NCBI GenBank assembly: GCA_015232315.1
Contig: JADFZZ010000008.1
Span: 62,001-126,000 of the forward strand
Direction of reading: 5' to 3'
Origin: SAR324 cluster bacterium
Lineage (GTDB): Bacteria > SAR324 > NAC60-12
Length of the DNA stretch: 64,000 nt
Every line of letters begins with the position of its first letter. Position 1 is the stretch's first letter. Of the stretch, positions 53,777 through 63,941 are shown piece after piece. The position numbers were made by a program, and so were the translations under genes. Under the pieces are notes generated by a model. It was given only the letters and a program-made list of their open reading frames with translations. It did not search any database and was not told the origin of the DNA.

Positions 53777-56473
53777 ATGAACAGCCTATTAAAATTTTTT
53801 GGAAACACCAATAAAAAGACCTTGAAGCGTTACAAACCGCTTGTCGCCAAAATCAACGAACTGGAACCCGCAATGAAGCAGTTGAAGGCTGAGGATTTTG
53901 CGGAAAAAACCCGTGAATTCCGGACTCGACTGCAAAATGGTGAGTCCCTGGATGCCCTTCTGCCTGAAGCGTTTGCCCTGGTTCGGGAAGCGAGTCTGCG
54001 AATCATCGGAGAACGGCATTATGATGTGCAGTTGATCGGTGGCATTGCTCTGCATGAAGGAAATATCGCTGAAATGCAGACTGGCGAAGGAAAAACACTG
54101 GCTTCGACTTGTCCGGCCTATCTCAATGCCTTGCCGGGAAAAGGGGTTCATATCGTCACTCCGAATGATTATCTTGCGCGCCGTGACAGTCAATGGATGG
54201 GGAAAATATATGGTTTTCTGGGACTCACAGTGGGTTTGATTCAGCATGGGTATTCCGACCAGGAACGAAAAGACAATTACAACTGTGACATCACCTATGG
54301 AACCAACAACGAATTCGGTTTCGATTATTTGCGCGATAACATGAAATTTTCCAAAGAGGATTTCACCCAGCGCGGCTATCATTACGCGATTGTGGATGAG
54401 GTGGACAGCATTCTGGTGGATGAAGCCCGAACTCCATTGATTATCAGTGGTCCGACGGAGGACAACATTGATAAATATGGTCGCATCAATCGTCTGGTCT
54501 TTGGTTTGAAACGGGAGATTCACAAAGAAGAAGTTTCAAAACTTCTGCCAGAAGAAAACTATGACATCCATCCCGACTGGGAGGCGATGGAAGATCATGA
54601 CGTTGTCCGTACCGGTGATTACTCCCTGGATGAAAAATCACGCAACACGAACCTGACCGAACACGGTGCTGAAAAAATTGAGCAACGGCTGAAAGCGGCG
54701 GGCATGCTTAAAATGGAAAGCAGTCTGTATGATTTTGAAAACATCGAAATTCTCCACCATGTGACCCAGGCTCTCAAAGCGCACTATGTGTTCCGCAAGG
54801 ATGTGGATTATGTGGTACAGAACCGGCAAGTGGTGATTGTGGATGAGTTCACCGGAAGACTGATGCCGGGCCGAAGATTCAGCGACGGACTCCACCAGGC
54901 TCTGGAAGCCAAGGAAAGTGTCCCGGTAGAGCGTGAAAACCAGACGCTGGCCACCATCACCTTCCAGAATTATTTCCGTCTGTATGAAAAATTGGGCGGG
55001 ATGACCGGAACCGCGGAAACAGAGAAAGAAGAATTTAAAAAAATCTATAACCTCGGGGTTGTGGTTATTCCAACCAACAGGCAGGTGGTTCGGATTGATA
55101 ATCCTGATGTGATCTTTAAAACCGTAAAAGCTAAATATCTGGCTGTGGTGAACCATATCAAACAACTGTATGCCACCGGGCAGCCTGTGCTGGTGGGGAC
55201 CGTCTCGATTGAAGTGTCTGAAACGCTGAGCCGTATGTTGCATCAGGCCAAAATTCCCCATGAAGTTCTCAATGCCAAGCATCATGAACGCGAAGCGGAA
55301 ATCATTTCGCTTGCCGGGCATTTCAAGTCTGTGACCATTGCGACCAATATGGCCGGGCGCGGAACAGACATCAAACCCACCAAAGAAGCGCTTGAAGTCG
55401 GGGGCCTCTTTGTTCTTGGAACCGGACGCCATGACAGTCGGCGTATTGACAATCAGCTTCGTGGACGATCGGGTCGTCAGGGCGATCCCGGCGCCTCACA
55501 ATTTTATCTGTCTCTGGAAGATGAGCTTTTAAGAATTTTTGGTGGAGAGCGAATCTCCAAAATGATGGACCGCCTGAACATTGATGAAAATGAGCCCATC
55601 GAACATGTGCTCATTTCCAAGGCCATTTCCAATGCCCAGAAAAAAGTGGAAGGTCATCACTTTGAAATACGGAAACATGTTTTGGAATATGATGATGTCA
55701 TGAACCGACAGCGAGCGGTTATGTATGGACGGCGCAGGGATATTCTGGAAGCGGACATCAAAAGTGTGTTTCTGGATATGTCGGATGAAATCATTGAAGA
55801 ATTCATGGAACTGTATTGCAGTCACAAATATTCCGATCAATGGGATGTCCAGGAATTCAACCAGCAATTCATCAGTGTGTTTGGCATGATCCCCAATGAA
55901 CAATGGTATGAGGAATCTGTTGCGCGCGATCAATATCTGGATATTCTGGTTAAATACTCCGAAGAAGTCTTCAATAAAAAAGCCACCTATTTTCTGGAGG
56001 TGTTCCGCAATACAGCTCAAGAAGGACAAACCGAGGCTGATTTTCAATGGATGTCTGAGGACCTGACCCGGCATGTGATATTAAGGGTGCATGACAATTT
56101 ATGGAAAGAACATTTGCTGGCGATGGATCATCTCCGTGAAGGGATCGGTTTGGTGGGATATGCTCAGAAAAAGCCACTGGATGAATACAAACGGCAGGGG
56201 TTTGAAATGTTCCGCGGGTTGATTCACCGGATCAATGTCGAAGCCATTCGCACGTTTTATCATCTCACGGTGAATCAAACCATTGTCGAACCGATAGCTC
56301 CCAAAGAGCCTGAAATGGTGTTGATGCATGGAAATCCCGAAGAAATAAAAGATACCAAGCCGGCAAACATACCTGTCAGGAAACTTGATGGGGTGGGACG
56401 GAATGAATTATGCCCCTGCGGAAGCGGGAAAAAGTTCAAGAAATGTCATGGCCAAATTGAGCAGAGTGCCTGA
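53777..56473 (+). CDS. secA: Preprotein translocase ATPase SecA
   Basis: Motor that drives proteins through SecYEG. The 898 residues contain Walker A MQTGEGKT (100-107), DEVDSILVDEARTPLIISG (near 209), the preprotein cross-linking domain, GRSGRQGDPGASQFYLSLEDEL (near 560), and a C-terminal zinc-binding SEC-C motif CPCGSGKKFKKCHG that contacts SecB and ribosomes. Length is normal. AGGA precedes the ATG. Its stop lies nine bases from that of the convergent receiver/HATPase gene. Confidence 0.98.
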   Translation: MNSLLKFFGNTNKKTLKRYKPLVAKINELEPAMKQLKAEDFAEKTREFRTRLQNGESLDALLPEAFALVREASLRIIGERHYDVQLIGGIALHEGNIAEMQTGEGKTLASTCPAYLNALPGKGVHIVTPNDYLARRDSQWMGKIYGFLGLTVGLIQHGYSDQERKDNYNCDITYGTNNEFGFDYLRDNMKFSKEDFTQRGYHYAIVDEVDSILVDEARTPLIISGPTEDNIDKYGRINRLVFGLKREIHKEEVSKLLPEENYDIHPDWEAMEDHDVVRTGDYSLDEKSRNTNLTEHGAEKIEQRLKAAGMLKMESSLYDFENIEILHHVTQALKAHYVFRKDVDYVVQNRQVVIVDEFTGRLMPGRRFSDGLHQALEAKESVPVERENQTLATITFQNYFRLYEKLGGMTGTAETEKEEFKKIYNLGVVVIPTNRQVVRIDNPDVIFKTVKAKYLAVVNHIKQLYATGQPVLVGTVSIEVSETLSRMLHQAKIPHEVLNAKHHEREAEIISLAGHFKSVTIATNMAGRGTDIKPTKEALEVGGLFVLGTGRHDSRRIDNQLRGRSGRQGDPGASQFYLSLEDELLRIFGGERISKMMDRLNIDENEPIEHVLISKAISNAQKKVEGHHFEIRKHVLEYDDVMNRQRAVMYGRRRDILEADIKSVFLDMSDEIIEEFMELYCSHKYSDQWDVQEFNQQFISVFGMIPNEQWYEESVARDQYLDILVKYSEEVFNKKATYFLEVFRNTAQEGQTEADFQWMSEDLTRHVILRVHDNLWKEHLLAMDHLREGIGLVGYAQKKPLDEYKRQGFEMFRGLIHRINVEAIRTFYHLTVNQTIVEPIAPKEPEMVLMHGNPEEIKDTKPANIPVRKLDGVGRNELCPCGSGKKFKKCHGQIEQSA

Positions 56474-56482
56474 CAATCATGG

Positions 56483-57472
56483 TTATGAGGGCTGGTCTTC
56501 AGAGTCGTCCTGTGTCTGTGGAGGCCATTCCTTGACCAGCACCACACAAGTCCCTCCTCCAGATGGAAACTCAAACTCTACCGAATCAAACGCAGTTCTC
56601 GCAATGGTAATTCCGCGGCCATGAGACATTAAAAAATAGGCTGCCTCATCTTCCATAGCAGGAATTTCTTTCAAACTGAAGCCTTTGCCTTGATCCAGAA
56701 TTTTGAGCTTGAGGGCTTGTTCGGTCAGCAAAATTTGAACTGTCATATAACGATCTGAATACGGTCTGGTTTCCTGCCGTTCCTTGATGGTATCAAAAAA
56801 TTTTTCTTCGCCATCTTCAAGGTCCCTCAGGTCAGAAGATACCTCAAAATTTCCATGCACCATTCCATTCATCATGATTTCATACACGCCAATGCACATG
56901 ATTTCCCGTTTGTTTTCCGGAAAATAATAGGCCAGCAGTTGATGGCACAAGGGCAGAATCTGTTGAATTTTATTCAGATGAAATATCCGCTCTTTTTCCA
57001 GAGAACGGGTCAGGTTCCATTGCCGTAACTCATACTGGCTTTGTTGCCATGAAATTTCATCACGGTGCCTGTTGAGCTGGAGGCTCAGTTCAATCGTCCG
57101 TTCAGCCCGTTGCAAATCTTGTGGCGTAAATGGTTTGGTGAGGTAATCAATGGCACCTGCTTTCAAGGCCTCAAGAACATCAATGGTAGAGTTTTTTGCG
57201 GAGATCACTATGATCGGAATAAAATGTGTTTCAGGATTGTTTTTTAGCCGATAGATCAATTCCATGCCGTTCAATTCAGGCATCATCAGATCCGTGACAA
57301 TCAAATCCGGTTTTGCTCCGGATCTGAGAGCGGTCAGGCATTCATAACCATCTGCGGATTCGATAAACGTAAATTTGAATTTACGAATCACACGCAGACC
57401 GATCCTCACCGTGTCACGCACTGAAGGTTGATCATCAACAATCATGATGGTTACATTTTTTCGTTCAGTCAT
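56483..57472 (-). CDS. Response regulator with C-terminal RsbW-like HATPase domain (second copy of the architecture)
   Basis: The 329 residues have a receiver (about 7-125: IMIVDDQPS, IVTDLMMPELNG, VISAKN, TKPF), a long helical linker (about 130-190) and an anti-sigma/serine-kinase-type ATPase (about 190-315) with GVYEIMMNGMVHGN, DQGKGFS and HGRGITIA. Order and lengths parallel the protein at 2441-3346, though identity is low. No kinase gene is adjacent. The ATG with AGGAAGG directly upstream is chosen over a longer open reading. It converges on secA. Confidence 0.84.
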   Translation of the reverse strand: MTERKNVTIMIVDDQPSVRDTVRIGLRVIRKFKFTFIESADGYECLTALRSGAKPDLIVTDLMMPELNGMELIYRLKNNPETHFIPIIVISAKNSTIDVLEALKAGAIDYLTKPFTPQDLQRAERTIELSLQLNRHRDEISWQQSQYELRQWNLTRSLEKERIFHLNKIQQILPLCHQLLAYYFPENKREIMCIGVYEIMMNGMVHGNFEVSSDLRDLEDGEEKFFDTIKERQETRPYSDRYMTVQILLTEQALKLKILDQGKGFSLKEIPAMEDEAAYFLMSHGRGITIARTAFDSVEFEFPSGGGTCVVLVKEWPPQTQDDSEDQPS

Positions 57473-57691
57473 AAGCCTTCCTGAATCATACAGGCAATTT
57501 ATTGCATATGTCGCAGAGCCATTAACAAAACAGAAAAAAGAGGCATGGATAAGGGGGATTCTATCCACTCAGTTTTAATCTGATTTGAATTTTGTATTGT
57601 ATCCTCATAGCACTTATATCAGGTTCATAACGTATCAAAGAGCGAAAAGGAAGTCCCATTTATAAAAAAACCTGTTTTTTAGAGTCAGCTT

Positions 57692-59101
57692 ATGAAAACC
57701 CTGAATCAATCTCGTCATATTCATTTTTCCGGAATTTGTGGAACCGCAATGGCATCCCTAGCGGTTCTCCTCAAAAACCGGGGCATCCGCATTACGGGTT
57801 CGGACAACAATGTGTATCCGCCGATGAGCACTTTTCTGGAACAAAACAGCATCGCCATTTTTGACGGATATTCTGAAAAGAACTTTCCTGAAATACCAGA
57901 CCTGGTGGTTCTTGGTAACGCGCTTTCCCGGGGCAATCCTGAAGTAGAATGGGTGATGGCCCAGAAAATTCCATACATTTCCATGGCAGAGTTGCTCAAA
58001 CTGTATTTCATCCGTGGCAATACCTCACTGGTTGTGACAGGAACTCACGGCAAAACCACGACAACGTCCCTGTTGTCATGGGTGTTTGACGTCGCCGGCA
58101 AAGATCCTGGATTCATGGTGGGCGGAATTGTGGAGAATTTTGGCACAAGCTGCCGGGAAGGGTATGGTGGTTTTTTTATCACGGAGGGCGATGAATATGA
58201 CACCGCGTTTTTTGACAAGCGCTCCAAATTTTTCCATTATCTGCCTGATTTGCTGATTCTCAACAACATCGAATTTGATCATGCCGATATTTTTGATTCG
58301 TTACAGGATATTCTGAAGGCCTTCAGATACCTGTTGCGACTGGTGCCTCAAAATGGGTTGATCGTGGCTAATGGCGACGATGCCAATGTGATGTCGGTCA
58401 TTGAGCACGCGTTCACGCCGTGTGTGACTTTTGGGAAAAATCTAAATTGCATGGTTCAGATCAGGGACATCATGCCAGTCGCTTCCGGAACCACCTTCAC
58501 CCTGCACTGGCGTGACCGGCAAGATTACGAATTTCAGATTCCGCTCATGGGGGAATATAATGTGTCCAATGCCACAGCGGTTGCGATTTCGGCGATTCAT
58601 TACGGAATCACACCCGAGCAGATTCAGCGGGCATTTGATCTGTTCAGTGGAGTAAAACGCAGGCAGGAACTGCGAGGCATTGCCCGGGGCGTGCTTGTGT
58701 ATGATGATTTCGCGCATCACCCGACAGCAATTCAGAAAACGATTCAGGCCATTCGGCAACGACATCCACGGCAACGGGTGTTCGCGGTGTTTGAACCGAG
58801 AAGCAATACCAGCGTTATCAACGTGCACCAGGCAGCGATGGTCAGTGCGTTTGAAGGCGCTCATGAAGCGATCATTGCCTTGCCGTATCGGTTCGACAAG
58901 ATCCCCGTCGAAAAACGACTGGATATTCAGGCTGTAGAACAGCAAATGCGTGAGCGTGGACAAATGTGTAAAACCTTTGCCAGAACGGAAGACATTCTGG
59001 AGTATCTGGTGAGCACGGTACAAAGTGGCGATGTGGTATTGATCATGAGCAATGGTAAATTCGACAACATCCATCTCCGCTTGCTGGAAATGCTGGAATA
59101 A
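57692..59101 (+). CDS. mpl: UDP-N-acetylmuramate:L-alanyl-gamma-D-glutamyl-meso-diaminopimelate ligase
   Basis: Murein-recycling ligase that attaches the recovered tripeptide to UDP-MurNAc. The 469 residues start RHIHFSGICGTAMASLAVLLKNRGIRITGSD, the Mpl version of the Mur-ligase N terminus, and contain the P-loop TGTHGKTTTTSLLSWV (near 117), EGDEYDTAFFDKRSKF and the Mpl/MurC-type C-terminal DDFAHHPTAIQKT. Length fits Mpl rather than MurC, and the HIHF start supports this. An A/T-rich hairpin (57663-57681) lies just before the ATG. The amidase gene follows after 17 bases, a sensible recycling pair. Confidence 0.92.
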   Translation: MKTLNQSRHIHFSGICGTAMASLAVLLKNRGIRITGSDNNVYPPMSTFLEQNSIAIFDGYSEKNFPEIPDLVVLGNALSRGNPEVEWVMAQKIPYISMAELLKLYFIRGNTSLVVTGTHGKTTTTSLLSWVFDVAGKDPGFMVGGIVENFGTSCREGYGGFFITEGDEYDTAFFDKRSKFFHYLPDLLILNNIEFDHADIFDSLQDILKAFRYLLRLVPQNGLIVANGDDANVMSVIEHAFTPCVTFGKNLNCMVQIRDIMPVASGTTFTLHWRDRQDYEFQIPLMGEYNVSNATAVAISAIHYGITPEQIQRAFDLFSGVKRRQELRGIARGVLVYDDFAHHPTAIQKTIQAIRQRHPRQRVFAVFEPRSNTSVINVHQAAMVSAFEGAHEAIIALPYRFDKIPVEKRLDIQAVEQQMRERGQMCKTFARTEDILEYLVSTVQSGDVVLIMSNGKFDNIHLRLLEMLE

Positions 59102-59118
59102 TCTGGAAAACTGAAACT

Positions 59119-60336
59119 ATGTTCCGTGTACTCTGTTACTGCGCAAAATCCCTGTTGCTTTTCATTATTATTGCATCACACAACCCGACCCGGCTTCTGG
59201 CCCGGGAGTCCATGAAACAGCAGTCCTTTTTTTATGGCCAGGGTGGACCCGCTATTGAAGCATCCCGCTGGATGTCCCCTGCGACGATTGTCACCACCCA
59301 TTATTGGGCCACGGCCAATCGTATCAAGATTGTACTGAATACTTCCAGGGAAGTGCCCTATGTTTATGGATGGGACACCCACACACAACGCATGTATGTC
59401 GATTTTATTGATGTGGAATCTTTCACGCCACCTCAAGCCATGTTGCATGAAGAAAACGGAGTATTGAAGCAAATCCTGCTGGAACCGCTGAATCAGCGGA
59501 TCACACGCTTGTGGATACAGCCCGCAAAACCCTTGATGCCCAAAATCACCGCTTATACGGTCGCCACCCGAAATACCATCACCATACGTCTGGAAGAAGA
59601 GGAAGTCCCGGTTGAACAAGCCGTCATCGCCCGGCCAACTCCGGCACAAACCATACGTCCTGTCACCATTATTATTGATCCGGGGCATGGAGGAAATGAT
59701 CCCGGAGCGAGCGCGTTCGGAGTGAATGAAAAAGATATTGTGCTTCAGGTAGCAAAAAAGCTGTATCGTTTGCTCCTGAAAAATACCCCGCACAAGGTTT
59801 TCATGACACGTCAGGGAGATTCTTATGTTTCCAGAGAAAAACGAGCACAGTTTGCCCGTAATAAAAAAGGAGATCTGCTGATTTCACTGCACACCAATTC
59901 TCATACCGACCCGATGGTGCATGGGATTGAATTGTATTATCTGGAATCTGTGAGAGACCAGGCATCCATGAATGCGGCAATCAGGGAAAATGAAATGAGC
60001 GATCAGGAAATCCATCAACTGGCGGATGTTCTGCAAAATCTGTCTCTCCGCAAACACACCTCGTTATCCAACCAGCTTGCCAGGTCACTCCATGACAGAC
60101 TGATGCAGGCCATCACCTCACGCTATGCCGAGTTCCCCCGGGATCTGGGGATCAAGGAAGCTCCCTTTTTGATTCTCATGCATTCCCGGATGCCTTCGGT
60201 GCTGATGGAACTGGCGTTCATCACCAATCCTGAAGAAAACCAGCGGCTCACCAACCGTGATTACCAGCAGGTGCTGGCAGAAGGAATGTTTCATGGCATC
60301 CAGGAATTTTTACTGAAAAGAACCAGTCGCCTATAA
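59119..60336 (+). CDS. N-acetylmuramoyl-L-alanine amidase with AMIN domain
   Basis: Periplasmic zinc amidase that splits the peptide from murein. The 405 residues have a signal peptide (about 1-28), an AMIN domain (about 55-150) that targets the septum or murein, and an Amidase_3 domain (about 187-402) with IIDPGHGGNDPGA (zinc His), the Glu in NEKDIVLQ, ISLHTNSHTD (second zinc His) and VLMELAFITNPEE (catalytic Glu). Together this is the AmiA/B/C-like architecture. It follows mpl, and its stop overlaps the convergent glnD stop by six bases. Confidence 0.92.
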   Translation: MFRVLCYCAKSLLLFIIIASHNPTRLLARESMKQQSFFYGQGGPAIEASRWMSPATIVTTHYWATANRIKIVLNTSREVPYVYGWDTHTQRMYVDFIDVESFTPPQAMLHEENGVLKQILLEPLNQRITRLWIQPAKPLMPKITAYTVATRNTITIRLEEEEVPVEQAVIARPTPAQTIRPVTIIIDPGHGGNDPGASAFGVNEKDIVLQVAKKLYRLLLKNTPHKVFMTRQGDSYVSREKRAQFARNKKGDLLISLHTNSHTDPMVHGIELYYLESVRDQASMNAAIRENEMSDQEIHQLADVLQNLSLRKHTSLSNQLARSLHDRLMQAITSRYAEFPRDLGIKEAPFLILMHSRMPSVLMELAFITNPEENQRLTNRDYQQVLAEGMFHGIQEFLLKRTSRL

Positions 60337-63300
60337 ATTTTCCAACCGAATTTCAGTCGGATGCAGAAAGAATGATTTCAGCACTTCTTCAAAATCCGTT
60401 TCACGGATACGGTTAAAATCTTCCCGGGTAACATAAAAATAATCCGCCACCTGATGACCAATGGTGGTGATCAGGGACTGCTGGATATGAATGCCGGCAT
60501 TGTCAAACGCTCGTGCCATTTTATAATAGACCAGAGGCGCGTCTTCCAAAGTGATTTTGACACGCATGAAATCCATGTCCTCACGCAGGTATTTCCCATT
60601 TACCTCCCGGACAATATAACTTTTCTGATCAGCCTCCAGAAACTCGAGGCGCAGTTTGGAATTGTAGATAAAATCAGAATTCAGTGTGATCAGTTGCGGG
60701 GGTTGCCCCTCCAGAATCCGTGCTTCCAGTTCTCTTGGAAAAATCAGATCATTGCTCCCCTGACTCGATACCTGAAAATAATAACAGAAGCCAACGGTTC
60801 CGTCGGCCATAACCAACTGATTCATTTTACCGGATTCAATATTGATTCTTCTCGCACTGAGGGCATACGCAACCCGACTGTGAATCTGTGGATAATCCCT
60901 GACATAAATCAACACACCGTTGATGCTTCCCCGGGCATTGGTCAAGACATTCACAATGATGGGTTTGTTCTTGAAATCCACAAAACTCAACATTTTATTG
61001 GCCAGCACATTCGGCGTTTCGCTCAGCAGAAACCGGTTGGGGAACGCCATGAAGAACCATTCAATCAAAGGCGTGAACGATTCGGTCAACTGGCGGATGG
61101 TTTCATCGGTCAGATACTGCCTGATGGTACGAATGAGTTTATCGGTGTATTCATCCGTGCCCTTGGCATCCAGCGAGCCTATTTTCAGATATTTCCACAT
61201 GGAATGCAGATCGTTCTCAACACGCTGTAATTTTTGAAATTCACGACTGTTCACATTGGCCAGAGGTTGAAACAGCGTCACTTTCAAATCATTCTGCAGG
61301 CTGGCATTGATCAGCAGATCAATCCGGGTATCGGTTTCCAGATCCTGCTTTTTATTTCTGAGATAGAGCAGAATGGAGACCATCGGATCATCCATGCCAC
61401 CAGCTTTCATTTCAGAATAAACACGATACATTTCCTCAAAAAAGTTTCTGAGGCTTTTGGTATCTTTTGCCGTCGTATCACTCACAGAACTGTAATCAGA
61501 AATATTGACCAGAAACAACAAAATCACCTGAATCAAATCACGGTTTGCCACCTCAAAAAAACGTTGAAGGGCCTGATCATAATACGCTGTGGTTTTGCTG
61601 AGTCGAACAACGGTCATGTGATGGGCAATCATGAGAGTGATCAGATTGAACAGTTGCTCATCGTCATAGCCCAGACGTTCCAGCGCATGAATCGCCAGGG
61701 ATGTTCCGGAAATCTGATGTTTGGTTTTGGGCTCTATTTTTCCAACATCATGAAACAGCACACCCCATTTGAGAGCCAGAATGTGTTTGGGTTCCAGATA
61801 GTTGTATAATTCAGGATAGTTCTTTTTGAGATACATGAGTTCTTCCTGACAACGGTCCATTGCCTTCAGGGTGTGGACACAGACAGGATATTGATGATAC
61901 GTCAGATTCCTCAACAAAAACCGCATCTGGTTCCATTCAGGAATAAATCGGCCCAGCAGTGTATTGGCATGACCAAACCCGTCATTGGGGTCACTGATCT
62001 CATGCATCACCCTGAGAGCTCTCGCGACATAGGGTGTCAGCATCAACTCGGTGAATTTTTCCCGGATCCGGCGACGATTCGACTGAATGGCTTCGGTTGT
62101 CAGTTTTTGCAGCACATCGGACAATTCATCCTTGATTTCCGGCGACAGATCATAATCCGAATTTCCCAGATAAATGAACAAATCCAGGATTGTGATTGGA
62201 TTGTTGAAAATCAGTAATAAATGCACATGCGGCAACCCTTTGACCGCATGAATTTCTGTGACCAGTTTTTTCTGCAAATGCACTTCCACCTGAAATGTGG
62301 AGAACGTTCTGACAATGGTGCGGTCCAGCAAACGATCCAGAATCAACTGCGAAAGACTTTGAATGTTATACACCGCTTTCAGACGGAACCGGTCAAAATC
62401 ATCCACACCGGGAAACCGTTTGCGTTTCAACAGGTATAATTTTTCCATATTGTCATTGATCGTGTTCTTCTGGATTTCCGAATAAATCCCCACATCCTCG
62501 GCTTCCTTGTCAAAGTAGAACTCTTTTGCGCCACCGATAAAGTTCCTCAGATCATACACAAGCTCTATGGCCTGACATAACTTGTAGACTTGTTTTGGCG
62601 AAAGAATCCGTTTTTCAATCAGAAGGACCATCAAATCCGCTGTCTGATTCGGAAAAGATCCAAACGTAGCTGACGCGATCCAGAGTGGAATCTGTATGGA
62701 ACGCAAACCGCCAAAATCTTCCTTGATATTCATTTCCGTCAGGGTTGGGTGTGTGTGATTTTTGTATTCTGACAATTTTTTCAGAACATAGGGTTCATAG
62801 GATAAAATCTGGTAGAATTTCTGTTTCAACAGTTCAAACAGGGCCTTGCTTCCAATCAAAACACGACTTTCCAGAATGGAGGGAATGGTGTGAATGTTTT
62901 CTTCTTCGGTGTATTGCCGCAGGTCATCCTCAATCTCAAAATACTGATGCGCAGTGTCGACGCTGGCACTCCTCAACAAATGTTCCGTACGAATGATCAA
63001 CTGCTGAAGAATCACCTTTTCCCCTTCATTCAGGGAGGCGGTGTTGAGACAATACCCGACATCCCGGTCTGACGAAAAACTCAATTCGCCCCGGCCGTAA
63101 CCACCGCGGGCAAAGATCACCATGTTTTCCAGCACAAATTCGCGGTTGATCTTACATTTCTCAATCCAGGGCAATTTCTGGCTGAGTGACCTCAATGTTT
63201 TTTCGTGATTTTCAATATCCTGACTCAAATCGTTAAAAATCTGCTGATAATACTGCTTCATTTGCAGAATCTGTTTTTCAGACGCGTCAGGATCATCAAA

Positions 63301-63750
63301 TTGCAGTTGTTTGGCAATCGCCGCCCGTTTTTCTATTTTTTCAGGCAGGGTTTTTTCCTTGTATTGCTGATCCCGCAACATTTCATTGTACTGCAATCTG
63401 CGGAGGCAGGGCAACTCATACATGGCATATCCCAGCGCGACTTCGATGATGGCGTCCACCAGGCTGGTGTTGAGCGCAAGAATTTCAAAGGAATTCCCTA
63501 CACTCAGATTCAGAACCGCGATTTCCCTGGTTTGTCGCTGAAAATATGACGATACGCATTCAGAAAAAATATATTCCCGTTTTTCCATGTAATCGATATC
63601 TGTCAGATTCTCCAGATTCTCTTCCGCCAGAAAATCAACCAGTTGTTGCTGAATATCCCGGATATGCCTGTTTCTAAGTTCCCCCTGGTTCAGGGTATAA
63701 AATTGTCCCAGAAACGGATAGGTACCCACGGAAGAATATAAACGTTCCAC
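60331..63750 (-). CDS. glnD: Enlarged GlnD-like bifunctional uridylyltransferase / uridylyl-removing enzyme
   Basis: Nitrogen-sensing enzyme that would add or remove UMP on PII. Along 1139 residues: a novel N-terminal region of about 205 residues; a nucleotidyltransferase domain with RGGYGRGELSFSSDRD (Gly pair near 216, the two Asp near 228-230); an HD domain with WGVLFHDVGKIEPKTKH (near 665) and IAHHMTV; and two C-terminal ACT domains (about 950-1030 and 1060-1135). Usual GlnD is about 850-900 residues. The frame is open to an ATG at 63855, but GTG at 63750 has AAGGA five bases upstream, so it is preferred. No PII or amtB gene is in the window. Confidence 0.85.
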   Translation of the reverse strand: MERLYSSVGTYPFLGQFYTLNQGELRNRHIRDIQQQLVDFLAEENLENLTDIDYMEKREYIFSECVSSYFQRQTREIAVLNLSVGNSFEILALNTSLVDAIIEVALGYAMYELPCLRRLQYNEMLRDQQYKEKTLPEKIEKRAAIAKQLQFDDPDASEKQILQMKQYYQQIFNDLSQDIENHEKTLRSLSQKLPWIEKCKINREFVLENMVIFARGGYGRGELSFSSDRDVGYCLNTASLNEGEKVILQQLIIRTEHLLRSASVDTAHQYFEIEDDLRQYTEEENIHTIPSILESRVLIGSKALFELLKQKFYQILSYEPYVLKKLSEYKNHTHPTLTEMNIKEDFGGLRSIQIPLWIASATFGSFPNQTADLMVLLIEKRILSPKQVYKLCQAIELVYDLRNFIGGAKEFYFDKEAEDVGIYSEIQKNTINDNMEKLYLLKRKRFPGVDDFDRFRLKAVYNIQSLSQLILDRLLDRTIVRTFSTFQVEVHLQKKLVTEIHAVKGLPHVHLLLIFNNPITILDLFIYLGNSDYDLSPEIKDELSDVLQKLTTEAIQSNRRRIREKFTELMLTPYVARALRVMHEISDPNDGFGHANTLLGRFIPEWNQMRFLLRNLTYHQYPVCVHTLKAMDRCQEELMYLKKNYPELYNYLEPKHILALKWGVLFHDVGKIEPKTKHQISGTSLAIHALERLGYDDEQLFNLITLMIAHHMTVVRLSKTTAYYDQALQRFFEVANRDLIQVILLFLVNISDYSSVSDTTAKDTKSLRNFFEEMYRVYSEMKAGGMDDPMVSILLYLRNKKQDLETDTRIDLLINASLQNDLKVTLFQPLANVNSREFQKLQRVENDLHSMWKYLKIGSLDAKGTDEYTDKLIRTIRQYLTDETIRQLTESFTPLIEWFFMAFPNRFLLSETPNVLANKMLSFVDFKNKPIIVNVLTNARGSINGVLIYVRDYPQIHSRVAYALSARRINIESGKMNQLVMADGTVGFCYYFQVSSQGSNDLIFPRELEARILEGQPPQLITLNSDFIYNSKLRLEFLEADQKSYIVREVNGKYLREDMDFMRVKITLEDAPLVYYKMARAFDNAGIHIQQSLITTIGHQVADYFYVTREDFNRIRETDFEEVLKSFFLHPTEIRLENL

Positions 63751-63755
63751 AAAAT

Positions 63756-63760
63756 TCCTT
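63756..63760 (-). promoter_or_regulatory. Ribosome-binding site supporting a GTG start of glnD
   Basis: On the minus strand AAGGA lies five bases before GTG at 63750. The upstream ATG at 63855 has no comparable site. Confidence 0.6.
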
Positions 63761-63941
63761 ATAAGGGTTGAAGAAATACATATTTTTTCGATAGTTGGGT
63801 TATAAAAGTTAAAAATAAAAATTCCAAGTCCGGAAAAATGGACTGATTTTAGCATATGAGGCTTTGAAGCAAATTACCGGGGCTGAATGCCTTGCAAAAC
63901 CACTGATTTAAAGACCTAAGTCACAACGGAAGGAATCCTGT

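Noticed and set aside
54638-55432. 264-codon minus-strand frame inside secA
   Set aside because: Antisense to the conserved SecA core; His/Phe-rich shadow translation.
57663-57681. A/T hairpin before mpl as a regulatory element
   Set aside because: Only A-T pairs (TAAAAAA with TTTTTTA); too weak to claim a thermosensor or attenuator.
60454-61809. Long plus-strand frames inside glnD (258 and 191 codons)
   Set aside because: Antisense to GlnD domains with recognised motifs; no start signals.
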